This document shows positions 36,221-46,781 of a stretch of DNA of 64,000 bases, in pieces; position 1 is the stretch's first letter, and every line of letters starts with the position of its first letter. Source of the stretch: Yamagishiella unicocca. Its lineage: Eukaryota > Chlorophyta > Chlorophyceae > Chlamydomonadales > Volvocaceae. The stretch covers positions 2,356,001 through 2,420,000 of the forward strand of contig BDSL01000003.1 of the NCBI GenBank assembly GCA_003116995.1. Reading direction: 5' to 3'. The notes beneath the pieces are model-generated. The model was not told the DNA's origin. It did no database searches and saw nothing but the letters and a program-made list of their open reading frames with translations. The position numbers and the translations under genes are program-made.

Positions 36221-36970
36221 GCGAGGGAGTCCTCATGTCACTCGCTCCATATGCACGAGCCACAACCCTTCTGCCCACCTATAGTTGTAGGAGTGCCTTG
36301 AGTTTCTGCCCAGTCTATGGTGATGATGCAGCGCGCTGGCAGGATGTCCAACAATAGGATGTCCTTCCACAATTGGGACTCGTGAAGGGCAAGCGAGCCA
36401 TCTTTCCCAGAGTAGATCGTGTGACGTCATGATTATCCTGCAAGATTCACCTGCAATAACAGGAATGGGGACGGTAAGCTGTCGTTGCAGAGCTGCCTGG
36501 CAACCTGCAGCTGTTTCCGTTGCTTCCGAGTACATCGGTTCAGAACAGCGGCGCAGCAGCGAGACAGCGTAAAATTGACATTTCGTCGAGAGATCGCGGA
36601 GAAGCGTAGGAACAGTTCGGCAACAGGCCCAAAGCTCAGCTACACCCTGCTTACGATATTCGCAGTGCCCCCGCCGGCAGACGTAAGCTTCTCTGTGGGG
36701 CGTAATCATATGTTATAAGTAATAACTGAGAGAAGGTGGATTACAGGCATTGGATCTCTGCGCGACAGGTATTGGATCTCTGCATCTGCAGAAATGTCAT
36801 GGCATCAATCGCAAAGTCAGAGGCCCAGCCCCGACGGCTCATTTTGAATGTCACCTACAAGGGCATGTTCCTATGAATAAGACATAGTTTGAAGCCCCTG
36901 CCCTTGTTATCGTACAGGAGAGTTGGGAAAGACAAGAGGCCTGGTACCAGGATCGTGCTTGTAAAGAAAT

Positions 36971-39060
36971 ACTTAGCCTAACATAAGTTTTTGTGCCATT
37001 TCCAGCATTCTTTGAGGCCGCGGGTTGCAAGGATTACATGTTATCCGCGACTCTCGCGCTCCTTTCTTCTGACAACATGGGTGTTGGGCCCCGGAAAGGG
37101 CCCGCACAGTTCGCCACGCTTTGGCCACAAAGCTTTAACTGGCGCAACGTGTTTAACGAGGACACTTGCTCAGGCCACCGGTACATGGCGCGGAAATTCG
37201 GTAGGGCTCCTCCGTCGTGTTCCACACCCACGGCCTGAAGGGCAAAGCACCGGGGCTGGGGGGACTGAGCGGGGGCTGTCTTTACAGTCCATCCCGCACG
37301 CCGGCCCCCTTGCCGCTTTTACACTGGAACGCGGCACAGGAAGCTTCCAGGCAACAGATACACCACATCCGTACCGCTCGGCCCCGCGTCTTCCCGCCTT
37401 AGTTTACGTACCAGGTGTCAGTGCACACGCGCCACCCTGCGCCTGCGCTCCAGCCGCACGTGGGTCTCGCTTGCCCGGGGAGGGTCACCTATGACCTCAT
37501 GTTTTCCTACTCGTTCGATTGGCGCTGCGGCGACACATTGTATTCCGGCACCGCCGCCAGCTCTGTGCTATGCGCTCGTCCCCAACCTCCAATGCTGACC
37601 CCAACCCGGGCTTCTTCGTTCCCCGGACTCGCCGTTCGCTGGCGCGGCTCCCCAAGGGCCTGCGAAGTTGGCAACGGTAATGACCCCCGCTACACCACTG
37701 CTCCCTATCGTGCCTCCCACTGCGTCCAGCTTTCATCGACCTGACCGCATTGGGCCCCCAACCCCGCTGGCTGGCTGGGCCCCGTTCCGGTCCGACACCC
37801 CCGGCCCCGCACTGCCATGCGGCTTAACACCCAGCAGCTGGAGGCAACCCCCATGCCGTGACCGCGTGCAAGTACCCACATCCATTTGGGTCCCACGTCT
37901 ACACCCAACTGCACCTCCTCCCCATCACCTCCTCCCCTCCCTCCCTGCCCCTTCGCGCACCCGGAAGCACTCCTTAGTGCCCCCCACCGCTCCACCGCTC
38001 CATAAAGGGCACCCGGCGATCCCACATCTTCCACTGCCCCGCTCACTGCCCCGGGCCTCCCGGCCCGGCTGTCCCAGTTTTTGTCGGTGCGTCTCGGCTT
38101 TACTTTTCAGTGCCGACCTACGGGGGTTTTCCTCTCATACCCCCGGCTGCCCCACTCCCCATCTCCGTTTCTCCGTTGTAGACCCCCCTCACCGACCACC
38201 AGATTCTCTGCTCCTACACATAAGTTGCACACTCCCTCACCGGCGGCAGCACCCGAACCTCCTCCGTCGAGCTGCCGCCGTCCCCGCCGTTGCAACCCTC
38301 CCGTCCCCCCGCCGCCGGCTCGGCTCCCTCGCTCGCGTTCCCCACCCCCACCCCCCGCGCCACAACCGCAGCCCGCCCACCTGCCCTGTCCTCCCGCCTA
38401 AATGCCTCTTCCACATCCTCGTGGCCGCCTCGCAGCTTGCCTAGGCCCCCGCTCTCACGGCCACGGCCCACCCGCCTTCATTCCGCCCTCAACCACGCAG
38501 CAGGCTGCGCGAGATGACTCCTGTGCGCAAATCGGTCTTCTCGCCAACCCCCCTACTGCTGCCCTCCGCCTCGGCTACGCCTCCAACGCCCGCCAGCCCC
38601 GCCCAAGCAGCCTCCAGGTAGGTCCGCGGGGCAGGAAATAGTTGGAACATCATGTTGCACATGAGCAACATGTGCGCCGCACCCCAGCTTTGTCTCGTGG
38701 CCTCAACGCCCAAACCCACTATTCCACCAGAGGCCATCCCGCACCAACAGGGACACCTGGCCACACCCGCCGCCCCATGAGGACCATATATTTGACCATT
38801 AGCCCACCGCGGCGCACGATGTGCACCACACCGTCGTCTGAGTCCGAGCTGCAGAAGTCATTCCGCATGCCTTGCTTTCCGCGACAGAAGCCCACGGGCA
38901 AGGACAGCGGTGTCGATCATTGCAAATGAGGGATTATGAGTTTTAGCTTGCAGCAATATCCGCGTAACTTCTTTCGGTGTCGAACCATCTCTGAGCCACG
39001 GGCAATTGGTTGGTAACATGTACAACAACTACCGGTAGTCGACTGAGTTCAAGATGGTAT
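36971..39060. other. Unassigned stretch, C-rich from about 37700 to 38640
   Basis: Long proline-rich ORFs on the + strand (such as 37668-38444) reflect C-rich composition rather than a protein I recognise. The motif tacgggggttttcctctcat at 38119-38138 matches a short motif found in introns elsewhere in the window. No gene is called. Confidence 0.35.
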
Positions 39061-39419
39061 CTTCTATGTCGAGTTCAATATATGTGCAAGGAGACGGAAA
39101 GAAAGGAGCATTCGGAGGTTTGGCGAGGAACACGGCACGTCCTTTTGGCCAGCTGACTGTTGGTGAAGCGACGGTGATAGGAGACCCGGCCCGGTTGTGA
39201 TGTGTTGATGTGTGTTGGAAAGGAAGGCGTGATGTTGTTGGAGCGGTCGTCAAGTTGTTGCGGCACCGGGCCGCGCAGCTCAGCCCAAGAACATGACACA
39301 ACATCGCGGGAGTCATGCGGACGGTGACGTCCAGACCAAAAGGCACAATAACCACGGGGCGCATCACTGGACATTGAAAGAGGCGAAAAGAGACCGGAAC
39401 CATCCATCACCGCACCAGT

Positions 39420-39510
39420 AGCAAACCACCAAGATACCAAGCAAAAGTCCACCAAGACACGCCGCAAAAGTCCACCAAGACACCAAGCAAAAGTCCTGCG
39501 GCAAAAACAG
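39420..39510. repeat. Short tandem repeat based on aaagtccaccaagacacc
   Basis: About three to four degenerate copies of a ~23-bp unit lie here. Just downstream, 39544-39571 is an inverted fragment of the U2-unit dispersed element (reverse complement of ttggtggtcggttcctaata). Confidence 0.55.
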
Positions 39511-39904
39511 CAGGGAACCCTAGGGAGGATTTGCGTTGTAGCCACCCCTATTAGGAACCGACCACCAACACAGCTGGCGAACCCTCAATCGGAGAACCAG
39601 TGGAGCTCCGACGCGTCCCGCCTCACCATGTCCAGCCGACCACCCAAGTTCGCACAGCTGCGCCCCAAACGCCAACACAAATCATTTTCTTTCTTTTCCT
39701 CTAGCACGCCGCAGATCCACAGGTTTCTCGGATAAGCAACCTAAGTCCTCCGATGTGCACCCTTGAAGTCGTGTCCGATAACTATTCGCCGGCTAGCTTC
39801 TGCCCTGTTTCTATGCCATGCAACAGGGTCTTCTCGCCGCCCCCGGACGCATACCAGGAGGCGCGCCATACCACAGGAAGTGCCTGCCACTCCCTGAATA
39901 CCGA

Positions 39905-40160
39905 GTTCCGCCACTGTCGGCCGCCAGTATCCCTTCTAATGGGAAGGCTCCCACCTCACCCCAGACCAGAGCCGCCTGAACGCGCGGCTGCAGGGCAGCA
40001 AGGGCCAGGGCCGGTGGCCCCAAGCGCTTCCCGCGCGAACAGCTCATGTACTGTCCGCGACTCCGGCTAGCTCCACAGCCGTCCCAACCCCAACAAGTCG
40101 TCTCCCTCAGCGCCTGGGGAGGCCCCCCTCCCAACCGCCACCCCAGGCGCGCGGTTCGCA
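39905..40160 (-). pseudogene. LINE-like remnant, paralogue of 29270-29490
   Basis: The nucleotide sequence parallels 29290-29500 (shared phrases include cagccgtcccaaccc and gtctccctcagcgcc). On the minus strand it gives a broken reading frame starting LGWRLGGGPPQALRETT. Frameshifts and stops show that it is inactive. Confidence 0.45.
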
Positions 40161-40169
40161 TGTGCATAT

Positions 40170-41340
40170 GGTATTAGAGCGGTCGCATGCTTTCCTATGG
40201 TCCAGCTTGCACCGACAGCGGTGGCCATGCGACCGCACATGCCGATCCTGACTTTTCTCGGGTTAGACGTCCACTGTACTGTCAGCCGCTTCGCCAGGAA
40301 GCGGCATGCGTGGCTTACTCTGTCGGCTCACGATTCCTCTGAAGTCTTGTGCAACGCAGGTGTCAGCCGGTGTTTCGGGAGTTCCGTCCGTCAAGTCTGT
40401 AGTCAGGTCAGGCGATCATGCACGCCAACAAGGCCTCCTTCCAATGGCCTGTTGAGTGCGAGTTCGTGCACCATGCTCGGTTATAGTTACACCGTTTTAA
40501 AAATTTCGCGCACAATGTTGGCGCCATTAAAGAACATGCTCCTAAGCACGCGCGGCGACCCTGACCCGCAGCCCCCGTCGGTTCTGCTGTAGTATCGTTT
40601 TCGAGGGTCCCTGGTGCTGGACCAAACGGCCGTGGGAGTAGCTCAGTTATCAAACCCAATTTTAGCGGAGCGGCGAGAGGCCCGACTGGGATGTATCACA
40701 GCTGCCATGACGAGTAGCCCACACGGCATACATTGCAACCGAAGCACGAAGCATCCTGCCCCCTACAGATTCGCCCTCGACCATTGCGCCGCCCATGCCT
40801 TCCTTCTGCCTCCCGCTGCCCCTCAGGCCTCTCTCGCGCTGACCAAACATTACTACAATCGACGACAACACGACAGTCTCTCATGTACCTGACATGAAAC
40901 CCGCCGATAAAAAAACGCATGCACCGGCGGAGACAGAGGTCGCAATGGGCCGGGTTCGCCCCTCCGCACCCATAGGCCAGTCAAATCCGACCGGTTAAGC
41001 TCTACATGGCAGCAGAGGAGCATTGCGCAATCCGGTTAAGAGCCGCCAAGATTCCGCATCAGCATGGCCTGCGCACCCCACATCCGGCGGATGCTTGCAT
41101 GAGCTCGGAGGCCCCATGCCAGCCCTGTCCCCCAAGGCACGTCGCCTGTAACCGAACCCGGCCCCTTCGCCGTGCTGCCGGCTCTTACCCAACGACGCAA
41201 AGCCCAGCACCGTATGGCACCGGCACCGTATGGCACAGGCTTATGACCGGCAAAAGCTGGGCCAAAGCGCTTTTCTCGGTCCGGGCGCATGCAGCCCCCC
41301 CAAAAGGCACCACCAACAAGTCGCAGCTATTCCGGCACAG
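40170..41340. other. Unassigned intergenic stretch
   Basis: No recognisable gene. The sequence ctgacccgcagcccccgt near 40560 is shared with 30830-30850. The 3' UTR of the GIP1-like gene must end somewhere in the right part, but I did not find a clear TGTAA polyadenylation signal that I would commit to. Confidence 0.35.
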
Positions 41341-41344
41341 CAGC

Positions 41345-44232
41345 TCACTGCCTGTTGTAGCCAGGGCCGCGGTTGTTGTACCCGCCGTAGCCGCCACGCT
41401 GGCCGCCGTAGCCACCACCGCCGCCACCGCCACCACCGTAATGGCCGCCGCCGTAGCCCTGGTTAGCGCCGTATCCCTGGTTGGCGTAACCCTGGTTGCC
41501 GTACCCGCCGTAGCCCTGGTTGGGGTAGTGGCCTGCAGCGTGGTGCTGGCCGCCATGGCCCATGTGGCCGGCCTGGCCCGGCTGGCCTCCGGCCTGTTGC
41601 TGCATGGCCGCCTGCGGCAGCTGCTGTTGCTGCTGCTGGGCCCCCATGCCGTAGCCGCCTAGGTTGGACGGGTCCTGCTTGTCAACCTGCTTGACGGCGC
41701 CGGCGCCCGGCACGTTGTATGCCGCGGCGCCGGTCGAGGCAGCTGCGTTGACGGCCGAGGCAGTGGCGGTGCTCGCGTCGTCGTAGCCTGTGGGTCGCCG
41801 CAATGCGGGTTTTACGATGGTGGGTCGGAGGGTGGGTCAATGGGACAACGCGGCGGAGTAGGGGAAAAGAGAGCGGGTGGGGTGTGAGAGCGACTTGCTT
41901 CCCAGGCGCTGTCGTTTTCCAAAGTTATGGCTTCACTCGAAAGGACGAGCGGCATGAACAAGGGTTAAGGCACAAATGTTACGTTACTGAACTTACGTTA
42001 CTGAACTTACGTTACTGAACTTACGTTACTGAACTTACGTTACGGAACTTACGTCACGGAACTTGCCTTATCCCTTGCCTCAGACCGACTACACGAGCCG
42101 CGACCGGGACGAATCCCGTCCCGCTCGTTCCCTAACCTTGTCACACACAGCCCCAAGAAATCAGCCATGAAGCTGGGTCCCCAGCCAGGACAGAACAGAC
42201 AGAAGACAGCAGTAAATGAGCTTACCGGTCAGCCCGTAAGCGCCCGCGGGAGTGGCGTTGTAGGCGCCGCCAGGCACCTGGCCGGCACCGGCTGCCACTG
42301 GGTTGGGCGTGTTGTAACCGGGAAAAGCCGACCTGCAAGGAGCAAGGTGACACACAGAAGCAGGAATGGTCAGCGATGGGGCCTCGAACTAGCCGTACTA
42401 GCGCCGCACTGCAGTCCCGGGTCCAGACAAAGGCGTGCATGGCAGCTCGACCCTGGGAGCAGTAGGCGAAGCATCAATGCAATGGGTATCGCTGCTTTCG
42501 CGAGGGAAGCCTTTACTACGTGCGCTTTTGGCAGTTTTACGCTGCGTCAAAAAACCATGGCTGCACCACGGCTTGCGTGCACTGCTTGCAATCGAGGTAG
42601 TTTGCCTTGGTTCGCCATGTCCTTCCCTTGCTAGGGCTCCTCAACTGCCCTGCCTTCGCTGCGGAACCTCCCGCAACAGCGTGATCCAGGACCAGCACAC
42701 ATGGTAAATGCCGACCTACAAAACCCAGACAACCAGGCTCGTTGCACCTTACGCAAGCGCCTAACAATAAACCTCGCGCGCCGTCTGTGCAGTGGATCAT
42801 CAGCGCGTTTTTGGGCGCATCTAGCCAAGCTCGCTATCGCGCCAGGTCGTGGTTGCTCGACACGAACGGCTTCCACAAACTTTGCGGTTGCTCGACACAA
42901 ACGACCTCCAACACTAGCATTTGGAATGCTGTACCTTTGAGCGGCACTCGCACCGTACCCACGTCGCAAAATAGATCTTGCCTACAACGTGACCCAATCT
43001 CCATAAACACAAGCTTGCGGATACCTACTCCCAAGCTCCCACTCCGCAGCCACCCTTACCTTTGGCCCATGTGCTGGTTGGTCTGCAGGTAGGGCTGGGG
43101 CTGTGCTGCCGCAGCAGCGGGGGCCTGGTACTGGCCGTAGCCGATCTGCTATGGCATCATGCGAGAGGGGAAAGGGACACAGCAGTCAGGCCTCCCGGCA
43201 TCCACACGAAAAGTACATCCCAGATGACAAGATTCACGCACGGGCGGGACTTCTCCACAAAATACGTAGCGACGACCTAAACAGCCATCTTGCCCGTCGT
43301 GATGACACAAGGACGGTCTTCACCCAAAGCAATTATCCCGTGCAGGCGGCAGAGGTTCTTGGCGAAGGTCCCAAACACGCCGCCGGCCCCGCACAGCGCC
43401 AGCACGAATCCGCAACTCGAGGCATCGCGCCTGCTGCCGCATCACACGCCAACACAGCGGCTGCGCGAACCCTATGAATACAGCCTCCAGCAATCGGGCT
43501 TTACCCAACCATCCTTATTCGGCTTATCTACCACACCACTCAACCAAACTTTTTTCACACTTCCCGCGCCACCCGCTAACGCTCAACCGACAACACCTGG
43601 GACCGACCGGCCCATCGACAACGATCCATTCATCCTCAAATGGGCTTGGCGGATCCGCGCACCTCTTGGCTCACCTGCTGGTAGTACAGGTAGGGGTTGC
43701 TGTACGCCATGGTAGCAAATGCAGGGTTGTTATAGGGGTTGTTATAGGCCTGCGTGTACGGCAGGTGGCCGGCCGCAGCGCCGGCGGTGTTGAACTGCAT
43801 GGCGGGGGGAATCGCGACGGGGGTGTTGTACTGGCCCACGGGCATCGCACCGGCGGCAGCCGCCTGGGCGTTCGGTACCTGTTGCGTGGCAGCGGCCGAG
43901 CTCGCGACCGCGGCGTTGGAGGCCGCGGCGGCGCCGCTGAGGTCGCCCTGGCCGTACATGCCAGTGGCGGGATTGTACTTGGCAGCGCCCGCCTGGGAGT
44001 AGGCAGCCGCGTTGGCGGCCTGCTGTCCCACCTGACCCTGGGTGTACGGAACCTGCGCAGCCGCGTACTGGGCCTGCACGGCGGCGTACTGCTGCTGCAC
44101 CTGGCTGGCCTGGTGGGCCGCGTACTGCTGCTGCTGTTGCTGCTGGCTCGCAGCAACCTGCTGCTGCTGCTGCACCTGTTGCTGCTGCTGCTGCACCTGC
44201 TGCTGCTGGGGCTGCTGCTGCTGAGGCTGCTG

Positions 44233-44266
<34 letters not shown>

Positions 44267-46053
44267 TGCTGGCTGCCGTAGGCTGACGGCGCCTGCGCAG
44301 CCGGCGCCTGCCCGTACACGGCCTGGGTGGCCTGCTTGAGCGCCTCCTGGTTGTAAGCAGCCGCGTAGTCCGACTGAGTGAACACGCGGGTACCGGCATC
44401 GGGGACCTGACCGGCGCCGCCGAAACCAGCCGCGCCGAAAGCACCACCGAAGGCAGCAGCAGCCTGCGACGGGAAGCTGCCGTAGGTCGCTGCGCTAGTC
44501 TGGTCGGCAGCGACAGCAGCGGGCGCAGCGGCGGCCGCCTTGTCCGCGGCGGTCTGCATGGCGTACTGGGCGTATGCGTGCTTGTACTGGTCGGCAACCA
44601 AAGCCGCAGTAGATGCAGCAGGTGGCGCCGGGGCGGCCTGCTCGACCTGCTGCGGCTGCTGCTGTGGCTGCGGCACGGCCTGCGGCTGCTGCTGCTGGGG
44701 CTGCTGCTGTTGCTGCTGCGGCTGCTTGGCGGGGTCCGAAGCTGCCTGGCCGTTGTAAGAAGCGCTGAAGTTGGCGCCGAAGTCGCCGAGGCCACCGCCG
44801 ATGTTGAAGGTGCCGAAGCTCAGCTGGAGGCTCTCCACATCCTGGCCGGCAGTCGGCGCGGCCGCCGGAGCAGGCGCCTTGGGCGGCTCGGCCGGAGCAG
44901 GGGCGGCCGGAGCGGGAGCGGCCACGTACGAAGCGTACTGGTTGCTGGTGTTGGGGGGAGCGACCTGGTTGTCGGCAGCCGAGAGAGTGACAACCTTGTC
45001 GGCGGTCACAGGAGCCGCAGCGACTGGGACGGGAGCCGCGGAAGGGGATGGCATAGGCGCAGGCGCGGCTGCTGGTGCAGGTGCAGCGGGCGCGGCCGGA
45101 GCAGAGGACTTGCCCGCGCCCGAAAGCATTCCCATAAGATCCTTGCCGGCATTGGCTCCCCAGTCGCTTGCCGCCGTCGCCGCCGAAGGAGCTGCATAAC
45201 CTGAAGAGGTGCTTGTCGCCTCGACATTGGAAGCTGCGTTGTCCGACTCGGGTAGCGAAGACGCAGGCGCAGTTGGCGATGCGGGCGCGGGAGCAGGCAT
45301 GGCTGGCTTGGGCGGCTCCGGTGTCGGAGCAGGAGCAGGAGCGGGAGCGGGAGGCTTCTGCTGAGATGCCTTGAGTTTCTCGGCCATGGTCATCCCACCA
45401 CCAGGCCGAATGGGCGCGGGATGCTGAGTAGGCGCGCTCGAAATGTCGCTCGGCGCGGCACCCCAAGCGCTGCCGGAAGTGGAAGGAACAGCCGCAGGTG
45501 CTGAGCCAAAGCCTGTTGGAGCAGAAGTCGAGGTGTCGGGTGCCTTCTCCTCGCCCCAAGCAGCGCCGCCCGAGTTGCCCCACGCATTGGCATTGTCATC
45601 CGAAGCAGCCGGCGCCGGCCAGCCGCTATCGACGTGAGCCGATGCGCCATTCGATTCTGAAGGAAAAGTAGAGGAATTTGCCGGGCGAGGACCGGCAGAG
45701 GTACCGCGCGGTGGTGGAGCCCCGGCAGATCCACGTCCGGTCGCGTAGCCGCTCCCCCGGCCGCCACGCCCGCCCTCGCCCCTGCCGCGGCCCCTGCCCG
45801 AGCCACCGTTAGCAAACCGATCATAGCCACGGCCACCAGCAGACCGAGAGTCAGGCCTGCGGTCATCCTCGTGCGCCTTGCGGTCTTTCTTCTTGCCCAC
45901 GGTTTGGAAAGGGCTCTCGAGCAGGCGCTCGGTCGCCATGTTCACGTCCCCGTTACAAAGCTGCAGCATGGACTTGATGTCTTCCTCTGTGGCTTGAGTG
46001 GCCTCCTTCATGGTCTCAATGACCTTCCTCGGCGTCGGCTTTAGCTCAGCCAT
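41345..46053 (-). CDS. GIP1/UBAP2-like protein: UBA-like domain, RGG and Q-rich low-complexity regions
   Basis: Four exons: 46053-43675, 43145-43060, 42332-42226 and 41787-41345. Phases match at every junction and give 1004 aa. Residues ~8-58 form a UBA/CUE-like GIP1_N domain (VIETMKEATQATEEDIKSML, then NGDVNMATERLLESPFQTV), known in plant GIP1 proteins and similar in layout to animal UBAP2/Lingerer. An RGG-rich stretch follows (~95-120), then long A/P-rich and Q-rich regions with several poly-Q runs (44080-44275), and a G/Y-rich tail (NQGYGANQGYGG, ending RGPGYNRQ). In animals and plants such proteins bind RNA or transcription factors and enter granules; a ribonucleoprotein-granule role is inference. 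The ATG giving MAELKPTP was chosen because the GIP1 domain follows; an in-frame ATG at 46098 would add 15 residues. Confidence 0.85.
41976..42065. repeat. 14-bp minisatellite in intron 3 of the GIP1-like gene
   Basis: The unit ACTTACGTTACTGA is repeated about six times; the last copies are degenerate (gttacggaacttacgtcacgg). It lies inside intron 41788-42225. On the gene (minus) strand the unit reads TCAGTAACGTAAGT and so contains GTAAGT, a perfect-looking 5' splice donor, several times over. Confidence 0.85.
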
Positions 46054-46781
46054 GGTGGCGGGAGGGGCCGCAGATCTCGTCGGCAAGGGCGAGGGCAACT
46101 AAAAAGTGCGTTCGAGTGTCGGCAATGCGGGCAACTAAAATATACTTGAGCTAGGAACTAAACAACCACATGCATGTGGAATGCTCGCTTGCATGTTGCC
46201 CGCCCAGTCCCCAACGGGCTCCCCCTGGACCTGTACGACGTCTTCCGGTATGGCCTTGAACTCTTGTTTGGGATGTACATAATGCTGATATGAAGTTAGC
46301 GATACGCTATAAGCAGGGAGTATCAAAGATATCCGGCATGGGCACGTCCGGTTGTATTGTCATAACATTAATGGGACATACTGAAGCATGCTGAAACATG
46401 CGTTATAATAATATAATGTAGAACCAGGGCAATGGAAAAGGCAACTCGTACTTTAGCGTCCTTCAGTTAGCATGGAGAAGCAGCGTAGCCTGGGCGGTAC
46501 TTGTTCGACCAGCAAACCAATCCAAAATCCCAGCGTCACCACAAGCATAGTTTAGCGTGAGCGAAACGCCCGATCGGTGGCGATTGTTGTTTGTTTAGTA
46601 AGGGCAGCGAAGGAAGACTTGCCTCCACCTTGTGCAAATACTTGCGCTTGCAGTTGGGGTGCAGAAGCAGCTGAACCTGTTTCCCCAACGCCAACAGTGC
46701 ACGCGAGCGCTGAGCTGGTGCGCTGCAGCACGAGCGCTGCCACCATAGGCGCTCTTCTGGTGAGGGCTCGGCCGACCTAAA
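46054..46781. promoter_or_regulatory. Shared intergenic region between two divergent genes
   Basis: The GIP1-like gene starts leftward at 46053 and the OPR-like gene starts rightward at 46782. The 728 bp between the two start codons must hold both promoters and 5' UTRs. No TATA box or other named element stands out; short tracts such as gttataataatataatg at 46402 are AT-rich. Confidence 0.5.

Larger units (their letters stand above)
35196..36970. other. Gene-poor region with a ~250-bp imperfect direct repeat
   Basis: Two related segments (35317-35575 and 35968-36220) dominate this stretch and are listed separately. Outside them no ORF has convincing features. The 35200-35320 part carries a short duplicated phrase (agggcgggctgtctcgggcc, twice). 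Confidence 0.4.

Noticed and set aside
37668..38444. 258-codon Pro/Ser-rich + strand ORF as a cell-wall protein
   Set aside because: There is no regular repeat, no signal peptide and no Cys domain. It is a by-product of C-rich composition.
44042..44224. Cysteine-rich + strand ORFs opposite the Q-rich exon
   Set aside because: They are antisense shadows of CAG/CTG repeats in the GIP1-like gene.
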